Assembly (NCBI GenBank): GCA_031273385.1
Contig: JAISRY010000012.1
Location: 1-10,427, forward strand
Reading direction: 5' to 3'
Origin: Tannerellaceae bacterium
GTDB lineage: Bacteria > Bacteroidota > Bacteroidia > Bacteroidales > Tannerellaceae
Length of the DNA stretch: 10,427 bases
The position numbers were made by a program, and so were the translations under genes. Shown piece after piece: positions 1 to 5,220 of the stretch (the stretch's first letter is position 1; each line of letters starts with the position of its first letter). The notes beneath the pieces are model-generated. The model searched no databases. It was not told the DNA's origin and saw only the letters and a list, made by a program, of their open reading frames with translations.

Positions 1-83
1 AAAATAGCTCCCGAGCAAATAAAAATAGCTCCCGTCCCGTTTAAAATAGCTCCCGTCCCGTTTAGAATAGCTCCCGTCCGGTG
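1..83. repeat. Four-unit 21-bp tandem repeat
   Basis: Four units with an exact 21-bp period occupy 1-21, 22-42, 43-63 and 64-83. The shared core is AAAATAGCTCCCG followed by TCCCGTTT in the two middle units, which are identical. The first unit has a diverged second half, and the last has one change in its A-rich start and a diverged end. No open frame uses it. It lies about 30 bp upstream of the SRP RNA promoter, so it could be the downstream edge of a larger array or the tail of an upstream gene cut off by the window. Function unknown. Confidence 0.85.
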
Positions 84-113
84 AAGGGGTGGAAAAATAA
101 ATTATCGCCGGGA

Positions 114-144
114 TTTGGATTGTAAGGGAAAATAGTTACCTTTG
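114..144 (+). promoter_or_regulatory. Bacteroidetes-type promoter of the SRP RNA gene
   Basis: TTTG at 114-117 and TACCTTTG at 137-144 are separated by 19 bases. This fits the Bacteroides sigma-ABfr consensus of a -33 TTTG and a -7 TAnnTTTG. The expected start of transcription, about six bases after the -7 box, falls at about 150, exactly where the first base of the RNA terminal stem GGGTAAG begins. The agreement of two independent predictions makes this the best-supported promoter in the window. Confidence 0.85.
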
Positions 145-149
145 CAGCC

Positions 150-247
150 GGGTAAGTCCTACACGGTCTGCTCCCTCGAAATCCCCCAGGGCTTGACCGC
201 AGCAAGGGTACGCAGGTTGTAGCGACGCGATGTAGTAAGCTTACCCT
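150..247 (+). ncRNA. ffs: Small bacterial signal recognition particle RNA (4.5S RNA)
   Basis: This RNA is the scaffold of the signal recognition particle; with Ffh it targets nascent membrane proteins to FtsY. The ends pair (GGGTAAG 150-156 with CTTACCC 240-246), and further helices fit inside, for example CTACA with TGTAG and CTGC with GCAG. The diagnostic domain IV is present: CCCCCAGG at 183-190 gives the 5' side of the symmetric internal loop (CAGG), and AGCAAGGGTA at 201-210 gives the 3' side (AGCA). The length of about 98 nt suits the small type without an Alu domain. The apical segment between the loop strands reads GCTTGACCGC, not the familiar GCCGGAAGGC, so the usual GGAA tetraloop is absent. 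I identified it by motif and fold, not by a covariance search. Confidence 0.85.
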
Positions 248-258
248 TTTTTGTTTCT
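240..258 (+). terminator. Intrinsic terminator of the SRP RNA gene
   Basis: The closing stem of the RNA (CTTACCC, 240-246) is followed at once by six T residues and then GTTTCTTT. The long terminal hairpin plus T tract fits intrinsic termination at about 247-252. Leaky termination here could also feed the glycosyltransferase gene that begins at 281, for which no separate promoter is obvious. Confidence 0.65.
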
Positions 259-280
259 TTAGCCGGGGTACAAAATATAT

Positions 281-1453
281 ATGGAAAAAACGAAGATATC
301 AGCCCGTCTCTCGCGGTTGGAAGAGTACCGGACGGTCTTTTTGCTGTGGATGGCATCGGCGGCTTTGTATGGGTGCATTAAATTCCTGATCGGGAAGTAT
401 AACAACTACAAGATATACGAAGGGGTTTTTGGTCATGCAGCAGGCGGAACTTCTTTGTATGCATCCTATCCCGAGTACTACGACACCAACCATTACGGGA
501 TTCTTTTCAGCCTCGTTATCGCTCCCTTTTCCCTGCTTCCCCATTGGGCGGGTATCGTGTTGTGGATCATGGGGAATACCGCTTTCCTGTTTTATGCCGT
601 TCGCCAACTGCCCCTGACGCGCCGGCAAAAGCTATTTGTGTATTGGTTTGCCTTTTGCGAGTTGATGACGACGCAGGGCGTACAGCAATTCAATATCTCC
701 ATCTGCGCCATAATCCTGCTCACCTTTGTCCTGATCGAAAAGCGGCGGGACTTTTGGGCGGCCTGTTTCCTGGTCGGCGGAACGTTTATCAAGCTGTATC
801 CGGTCGTCGGATTCGCCTTTTTCTTCTTTTCCCGCCGGAAGACGGCCCTGCTCCTTTCCGCCCTTTTCTGGGCTGTGTTGTTCTTTTTCCTACCCGTTAT
901 CTATACGCCGGGCATCGACTATGTGACCTCCCAATATGTCGAATGGTTTCATTCCCTGATGCTCAAAAACGGGGAGAACCTGTTCGCCGCCTCACAGAAT
1001 ATCTCCCTGCTCGGCCTGGTACGCAAAGTGTCGGGAAGCGCGGCCTATAGCGATCTTTGGCTGATCGTACCGGGGTTGGCGCTTTTCTGTCTGTCCTATT
1101 TGCGGGTGTCGCAGTATAAGCACCTCCGTTTCCGCTTGATGATGCTGGCGCATGTCCTGCTGTTTGTCGTCCTGTTCTCTACCGGTTCGGAGGCCAACAG
1201 CTATGTGATCGTCATGGCCGGCGTGGCCATCTGGTACCTGTCCAGCCCGTCGGCGCACCGGAGGTACAACCGTTGGCTGCTCGTCGTCACGCTGATCGTC
1301 GTGGGCATCTCCACGACGGAGCTGGTTCCCGCCTTTATCCGGAGGCAATTCATCAATCCCTACGTGCTGAAAGTGTGGCCTTGCGTCCTTGTCTGGCTCA
1401 CCGTCTGCTACGAGATGTGTTTCCTGGATTTCAGGCAGCGGTTAGCGGAATAA
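281..1453 (+). CDS. Polytopic membrane glycosyltransferase, GT87/DUF2029-like
   Basis: Predicted 390-residue integral membrane protein with about 11 hydrophobic segments, starting near residue 18 and continuing to the C-terminus. The first extracytoplasmic loop (about 39-71) has an NNYKIYEGVF motif, then TSLYASYPEYYD, then a YGILFSLVIAPFSLLP segment. That order is typical of the GT87 (DUF2029) group of GT-C glycosyltransferases, which transfer sugars from polyprenyl-phosphate donors on the outer face of the membrane. The usual catalytic acidic residue of GT-C enzymes should lie in this loop; E47 or D68 are candidates, but I cannot choose. Donor and acceptor are unknown. The ATG at 281 gives a sensible cytoplasmic N-terminus (MEKTKISARL). 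It follows the SRP RNA by about 30 bp and has no clear promoter of its own. The family call is fairly secure; the function is inferred. Confidence 0.8.
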   Translation: MEKTKISARLSRLEEYRTVFLLWMASAALYGCIKFLIGKYNNYKIYEGVFGHAAGGTSLYASYPEYYDTNHYGILFSLVIAPFSLLPHWAGIVLWIMGNTAFLFYAVRQLPLTRRQKLFVYWFAFCELMTTQGVQQFNISICAIILLTFVLIEKRRDFWAACFLVGGTFIKLYPVVGFAFFFFSRRKTALLLSALFWAVLFFFLPVIYTPGIDYVTSQYVEWFHSLMLKNGENLFAASQNISLLGLVRKVSGSAAYSDLWLIVPGLALFCLSYLRVSQYKHLRFRLMMLAHVLLFVVLFSTGSEANSYVIVMAGVAIWYLSSPSAHRRYNRWLLVVTLIVVGISTTELVPAFIRRQFINPYVLKVWPCVLVWLTVCYEMCFLDFRQRLAE

Positions 1454-1467
1454 CGGCAAATTTTGAT

Positions 1468-1475
1468 TATCTTTG
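1468..1475 (+). promoter_or_regulatory. Possible -7 box upstream of the M24 peptidase gene
   Basis: TATCTTTG matches TAnnTTTG in the 58-bp gap after the glycosyltransferase gene. It would start transcription about 30 bases before the peptidase ATG at 1512. No good TTTG lies 19-21 bases upstream; the nearest resemblance is TTAG at 1442-1445. It may therefore be weak or fortuitous. Confidence 0.4.
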
Positions 1476-1511
1476 GGGCTGAAAAATGATAGAATAAACG
1501 AAGCGTAAAAT

Positions 1512-2687
1512 ATGATTCAACAGGAACTGGCTTGCGATTTGTCCCTGAAATGGGGCAGGATGCGGCAGGCTATGCGGGAAGAGGGGGCGGACGGATGCCT
1601 GCTTTCGGTGGATGTGAACCTCTACTATGTCACCGGACGGGTTTACAGCGGTTACTTTTACCTGCCCGTCGAGGGTGAGCCCTGGTTCTTTGTGAAGCGG
1701 CCAGGCGGATATGCCGGGGAACGCGTCGTCTATATCCGTAAGCCGGAGCAGATGGCGGAGATACTGGCCGATAGCGGCGTGCAGCGGCCTGGGAAGCTAC
1801 TCCTCGAAGCCGGCGAACTGACCTACAACGACTATATCCGTTTACATGCCGTCTTCGATCCGCCCCATACCGGGGACGCCACGGCGCTGATGCGTACCGT
1901 GCGCCGGATCAAAACGCCATGGGAGATCGCTCAGTTCCGCATTTCAGCCAGGCGCCATGCCGAGACATACGCCTGCATACCCGCCTGTTACCGGCCGGGG
2001 ATGACCGACCTCGAATTTCAGTACGAAATAGAACGGCTCATGCGCAAGAACGGCTCGATCGGGATATTCCGCGCCTTTGGGGCGAATATGGATATTTTCA
2101 TGGGAAGCGTGCTGGCCGGCAGCAATGCCGAGGTCGCTTCCCCTTTCGACTTTGCCCTGGGGGGCGAGGGGGTCAGTCCCTCTTTCCCGCTTGGCGCGTC
2201 GGGGGTGTCGCTTGAGACGGGGACGGCGGTCATGGTGGATATGGCCGGTAATTTTACGGCCTATATAACGGATATGACCCGCGTCTTCTCCATTGGGAAA
2301 CTGACCGGCGAGGCCTATCGCGCCCACCAGGTTTCGCTGGCTATCCAGCGGGAGGTGCAGCAGGTCGCCCGTCCCGGCGTCGCCTGTGCGGACGTCTACC
2401 ACCTGGCTGCCGGGATAGCCGGAAAGGAGGGGCTTTCCTCCTGTTTTATGGGGACAAGGCAGCAGGCCGGCTTCGTCGGGCATGGCATCGGGATACAGAT
2501 CAACGAACTGCCGGTATTCTTCCCACGCTCGAAAGAGGTGTTGGAGCCTGGTATGGTCTTTGCCCTGGAGCCGAAGTTCGTCATCCCCGGCGTCGGCGCA
2601 GTAGGGATAGAGAACAGTTTCCTGGTGACGGAGACGGGGATCGAGAAGCTGACGTATGCCGAAGAAGAGATAATTGACATAACATAA
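1512..2687 (+). CDS. M24 family metallopeptidase (Xaa-Pro aminopeptidase/dipeptidase-like)
   Basis: This 391-residue protein has the two-part layout of the creatinase/prolidase group: an N-terminal creatinase-like domain (about 10-130) and a C-terminal pita-bread catalytic domain (about 140-385). All five dinuclear metal ligands expected of M24 peptidases can be read: D243 in VDMAGN, D254 in TDMTR (11 residues later, as in PepP and prolidase), H324 in GHGIG, E353 in ALEPK and E367 in GIENS. It should therefore be an active metal-dependent exopeptidase acting on peptides with proline in position two, probably cytoplasmic since there is no signal peptide. I cannot tell aminopeptidase from dipeptidase. 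The ATG at 1512 is preceded by an A-rich stretch, usual in Bacteroidetes. The phosphatase gene begins 10 bases after the stop, suggesting co-transcription. Confidence 0.88.
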   Translation: MIQQELACDLSLKWGRMRQAMREEGADGCLLSVDVNLYYVTGRVYSGYFYLPVEGEPWFFVKRPGGYAGERVVYIRKPEQMAEILADSGVQRPGKLLLEAGELTYNDYIRLHAVFDPPHTGDATALMRTVRRIKTPWEIAQFRISARRHAETYACIPACYRPGMTDLEFQYEIERLMRKNGSIGIFRAFGANMDIFMGSVLAGSNAEVASPFDFALGGEGVSPSFPLGASGVSLETGTAVMVDMAGNFTAYITDMTRVFSIGKLTGEAYRAHQVSLAIQREVQQVARPGVACADVYHLAAGIAGKEGLSSCFMGTRQQAGFVGHGIGIQINELPVFFPRSKEVLEPGMVFALEPKFVIPGVGAVGIENSFLVTETGIEKLTYAEEEIIDIT

Positions 2688-2697
2688 TGGATATAAA

Positions 2698-4416
2698 ATG
2701 ATACGCACAATGAACACAATGAAAAGAACAATGACATTCCTCTCCCTGCTGGCGATACTGGTTATGCCGGCGAATGGGGCGGAGGTGAAAGATGTCAAAC
2801 CGGTAAAGAACGTGATCGTTATGATTCCGGACGGTACGTCGCTGGCCGTCGTGTCGATAGCCCGCTGGCTACAATGGTACACCCACCCGGAGCAGCCCTC
2901 CCTCCATATCGACCCCTACCTCTGCGGGACGGTGCTTACCCATTCGTCCAACGCCCCTATCGGGGATTCCGCCCCGACGACCTCCTGCTATATGACCGGC
3001 TATCCCAGCCTGACGGGGTTTGTGTCGACCTATCCGGTGAGCGATCCGGAGAACGACATCTACCCGACCGATCCCGCCCGCGCCTATCAGCCGTTGACGA
3101 CCGTCCTGGAGGGGGCTAAGCAGACGCTGGGCAAGGCAGCCGGACTGGTGTTTACCTGCGAGTTCCCCCACGCTACGCCGGCGGACTGTTCGGCGCATAG
3201 CTACAACCGCGGCAAATACGCCTGGATTGCGCCCCAGATGGTGCATAACGACCTCGCGGTGGTGATCGGGGGCGGCGTCTCCCTGCTTTCGGAGGAGAAC
3301 GAAGCCTATTTGACATCGAACGGCTATGCGGTTCATAAGAACGACCTGAAAGGGATGCGCAACGAGCCGTCGGAAAAGATGTGGGCGTTGTTTGGCGACA
3401 GGGAGATGGCGTACGATATCGACCGCTGCCCCGACGAACAACCCTCTCTCGAAGAGATGACCCGCACGGCGATCGAGAAGCTGTCGAAGAACGGGAACGG
3501 CTTCTTCCTCATGGTCGAGGGGAGCAAAATAGACTGGGCGGCGCACGCGAACGACCCGGTGGGTATGGCGACCGACTTCCTGGCGTTCGACCGCGCCTGC
3601 GGAGCCGCCCTGGAGTTTGCCCGCGCAGATGGCGAAACGGCGGTAGTGATCCTCCCCGACCATGGCAATAGCGGTATCAGCCTGGGTGTCCGTCGTTGCG
3701 GAGGGTACGACAGGCTGACGAAAGACCAGCTGTTCCACGCCTTTTCCCTCTTCAAACTGACGGCCGAAGGGTTTGCAAAAAAGGTAAACGGCAGCCCGGC
3801 ATCCGACGTGCAGGCGATCTTCCGCGAATACGCCGGTTTTGAGTTAAGCGATGAGGAGTTGCAAGCCCTGTACCATTGCAAGGAATACAAAAACAGCCCT
3901 GTCCCGGAAAACGAACGGACATCGAAAGGCATTGAACCCTCCCTGTACAGCGGCTCGCTATCCTCCTTTATGGCAAACCTGATCACGTCGAAAACCTGTT
4001 TCGGCTTCACGACAGGCGGGCATACCGGCGAAGAGGTCTTCCTGGCCGCCTACCACCCCGCCGGCTCGATCCCTGTGGGGATGCATACGAACATCGAGCT
4101 GAACCATTACCTGTGCGCCCTGTTCGGCCTGGAGGGAAAGCTGGACGAACTGACCGCACAGCATTTCGCCCCCCACACCGAGGTATTCGCCGGATACACC
4201 TACAACATTATTCCCCCCACCACCGGAGGAAAGGATGATTTCCCCACCCTGATCGTCAAACACAAAAAGAAACAGCTGACCATCCGCCCCTTCACCAACA
4301 TCGTCCTTTCCGGCAAAAAAGGAAACGAAGAGATCCGCCTCCCCTCCGTCGTCGTATACGTAGACAAAAACAACACGTTTTACCTGCCTGCCAACCTTGC
4401 GGATTATTTTCAGTGA
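2698..4416 (+). CDS. Exported alkaline phosphatase
   Basis: A 572-residue phosphomonoesterase of the alkaline phosphatase superfamily. The N-terminus is a signal peptide (hydrophobic 12-24, likely cleavage near PANGA at 28), so it acts in the periplasm or outside. Active-site residues by comparison with E. coli PhoA: metal ligand D45 (IPDGT), nucleophile S91 in DSAPTTS, H158 and T160 in PHATPA, phosphate-binding R171, E274 in VEGSKID, D279 and H283, D321-H322, and H442 in TTGGHTGEE. H158 stands where E. coli has Asp153, a substitution also found in mammalian and other phosphatases and linked to different Mg/Zn use. Residues about 510-572 form a lysine-rich, beta-prone tail beyond the catalytic fold that I cannot name. 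ATGs at 2710 and 2719 are alternative starts. No Pho-type control is visible; it probably shares a transcript with the peptidase gene. Confidence 0.9.
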   Translation: MIRTMNTMKRTMTFLSLLAILVMPANGAEVKDVKPVKNVIVMIPDGTSLAVVSIARWLQWYTHPEQPSLHIDPYLCGTVLTHSSNAPIGDSAPTTSCYMTGYPSLTGFVSTYPVSDPENDIYPTDPARAYQPLTTVLEGAKQTLGKAAGLVFTCEFPHATPADCSAHSYNRGKYAWIAPQMVHNDLAVVIGGGVSLLSEENEAYLTSNGYAVHKNDLKGMRNEPSEKMWALFGDREMAYDIDRCPDEQPSLEEMTRTAIEKLSKNGNGFFLMVEGSKIDWAAHANDPVGMATDFLAFDRACGAALEFARADGETAVVILPDHGNSGISLGVRRCGGYDRLTKDQLFHAFSLFKLTAEGFAKKVNGSPASDVQAIFREYAGFELSDEELQALYHCKEYKNSPVPENERTSKGIEPSLYSGSLSSFMANLITSKTCFGFTTGGHTGEEVFLAAYHPAGSIPVGMHTNIELNHYLCALFGLEGKLDELTAQHFAPHTEVFAGYTYNIIPPTTGGKDDFPTLIVKHKKKQLTIRPFTNIVLSGKKGNEEIRLPSVVVYVDKNNTFYLPANLADYFQ

Positions 4417-4451
4417 ATAGTGAATAGTGAATAACGAATAGTGAATAGTGG
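4413..4451. repeat. TGAATAG short tandem repeat at the phosphatase stop
   Basis: Five or so imperfect 7-bp units of the type TGAATAG follow each other, one altered to TAACGAA and the last to TGGATAA. The first unit supplies the TGA stop codon of the alkaline phosphatase (4414-4416). A different 7-bp repeat overlaps the stop of the last gene in the window in the same manner. Confidence 0.8.
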
Positions 4452-4471
4452 ATAATTGTATCCGCTTGTCC

Positions 4472-4535
4472 TCAAAGGCGGTCTTAAGGTTCTTAAGAGG
4501 CTTAAGACATTTAAGGGGCTTAAGGGCGCCTTTGA
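4472..4535. repeat. Hairpin containing five TTAAG blocks at 9-bp spacing
   Basis: TTAAG occurs at 4484, 4493, 4502, 4511 and 4520, exactly 9 bp apart. A perfect 9-bp inverted repeat encloses the array: TCAAAGGCG at 4472-4480 and CGCCTTTGA at 4527-4535. Most units extend to CTTAAG, itself a palindrome, so the inside could pair further or the units could each bind a dimeric protein. It lies 56 bp past the phosphatase stop and might act in 3'-end formation, but no T tract follows, so I do not call it a terminator. Confidence 0.75.
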
Positions 4536-4573
4536 ATGACGACCTCGGTGGCTGAGCCTGTCGAAGCTATCCC

Positions 4574-4635
4574 GAAAGAGTATGCATCCTTTTTGGAAAG
4601 AGTATGCATACTTTTCCGAAAGAGTATGCATACTC
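4574..4635. repeat. Three 22-bp repeats carrying the palindrome AGTATGCATACT
   Basis: GAAAGAGTATGCAT starts at 4574, 4596 and 4618, a constant 22-bp period. In the second and third units the 12-base sequence AGTATGCATACT is a perfect palindrome; the first unit carries a half-diverged form. Two-turn spacing of palindromes puts them on one face of the helix, as in clustered operators, but no regulator is known here. Just before it, 4546-4567 holds a REP-like GC-rich stretch (GGCTGAGCCTGTCGAAGC). Confidence 0.8.
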
Positions 4636-4654
4636 TGGATTGCCGACGCTGCGT

Positions 4655-4886
4655 TTATAATGACGACGAATCACAATCGTATGAAAATCAACGTTTAGTA
4701 CCCGTCATTGCGAGTACCCAATAAACTGCGTTTATCAAAAAGGGGAAATGACGAGAATTTACAATCGGCTAAAAATCAATCAATTCTCGTCATTTCCCCT
4801 TTTTGATAAACGCAGTTTATTGGGTACTCGCAATGACGGGTACTAAACGTTGTTTTTCACACGATTGTGATTCGTCGTCATTATAA
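4655..4886. repeat. Foldback element, copy 1 (105-bp inverted arms)
   Basis: The left arm, 4655-4759, and the right arm, 4782-4886, are inverted copies of equal length that differ at two positions in my hand comparison. They enclose a 22-nt loop (4760-4781, including ACAATCGGCTAAAAATCAAT). The outer ends read TTATAATGACGACGAA. Next to the loop the stem reads AAAAAGGGGAAATGACGAG on the left and its complement ending in CCCCTTTTT on the right, so either strand could form a strong hairpin followed by T residues and act as a bidirectional terminator. It has no coding potential. A related copy lies at 10281-10427, so this is a dispersed, MITE-like or REP-like family. Confidence 0.9.
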
Positions 4887-4913
4887 CACGCACACATACA
4901 CACCCTCCCCATC

Positions 4914-4947
4914 CTGAAAATTCTAAAATTCTGAAAATTCTGATTCG
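4914..4947. repeat. A/T-rich 17-bp direct repeat upstream of the B12 operon
   Basis: CTGAAAATTCT appears at 4914-4924 and again at 4931-4941, with an extra AAAATT between them, giving a 17-bp period. It ends about 35 bp before the -7 box of the riboswitch transcript. It might serve as an upstream activating tract, but this is only positional. Confidence 0.6.
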
Positions 4948-4975
4948 GACAGGTGGGACAAAAGGAATTTATTCG

Positions 4976-4983
4976 TACCTTTG
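4976..4983 (+). promoter_or_regulatory. -7 box of the B12 uptake operon promoter
   Basis: TACCTTTG is a full match to TAnnTTTG and identical to the SRP RNA -7 box. It would start transcription near 4989-4990, a few bases before the first riboswitch helix. There is no TTTG at the -33 distance; TGGG at 4954-4957 is the nearest, 18 bases upstream, so the promoter may be weak or need an activator. Confidence 0.65.
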
Positions 4984-4991
4984 CGGGGCAA

Positions 4992-5164
4992 TAATGGTGT
5001 AACTTTTTGCTTTCGCAAATGGTTAGTAAAAGGGAATCCGGTGAAAGGCCGGAGCTGTACCCGTAGCTGTAAGTTCTATTATTCCTTGGCGTACTCGTTG
5101 CCACTGACAATCTGTTGGGAAGGCGGCCGGCAAAAGGAGAACGAGCCAGAAAACCTGCCATTGT
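4992..5164 (+). promoter_or_regulatory. Cobalamin (vitamin B12) riboswitch
   Basis: The conserved core of the cobalamin riboswitch can be read in order: AAAGGGAATCCGGTGAAAGG from 5028, GCTGTACCCGTAGCTGTAAG around 5054-5073, the B12 box GCCACTG at 5100-5106 followed by TTGGGAAGG, and GAGCCAGAAAACCTGCC at 5143-5159. AATGG at 4992-4996 can pair with CCATT at 5158-5162 to close the outer helix. A T tract follows at 5164-5170, and 50 bases later comes the ATG of the BtuB-like gene. Adenosyl- or other cobalamin binding should turn off expression of the three downstream transport genes. I cannot tell whether control is at transcription or translation. Confidence 0.95.
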
Positions 5165-5220
5165 TTTTTTATACAAACCCTCGGGTGAAGGCGTTTGGTA
5201 AACCTGTTTTTAAAGGACGT

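Noticed and set aside
1..83. CRISPR array
   Set aside because: The units are directly adjacent with no unique spacers, and no cas gene is present.
1944..2882. 312-codon open frame on the minus strand
   Set aside because: It lies opposite the M24 peptidase and the start of the phosphatase, both of which have complete catalytic motifs. The antisense product has no recognisable domain, and such frames are common in GC-rich genes.
2869..3738. 289-codon open frame on the minus strand
   Set aside because: Antisense to the alkaline phosphatase catalytic core; arginine- and valine-rich with no family signature, so a shadow frame.
4410..4724. Small open frames on both strands over the repeats
   Set aside because: Their products are translations of the 7-bp, 9-bp and 22-bp repeats with no independent features, so I do not treat them as genes.
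4655..4886. Insertion sequence with its own transposase
   Set aside because: The arms and loop have no open frame of useful length, so at most this is a non-autonomous element.
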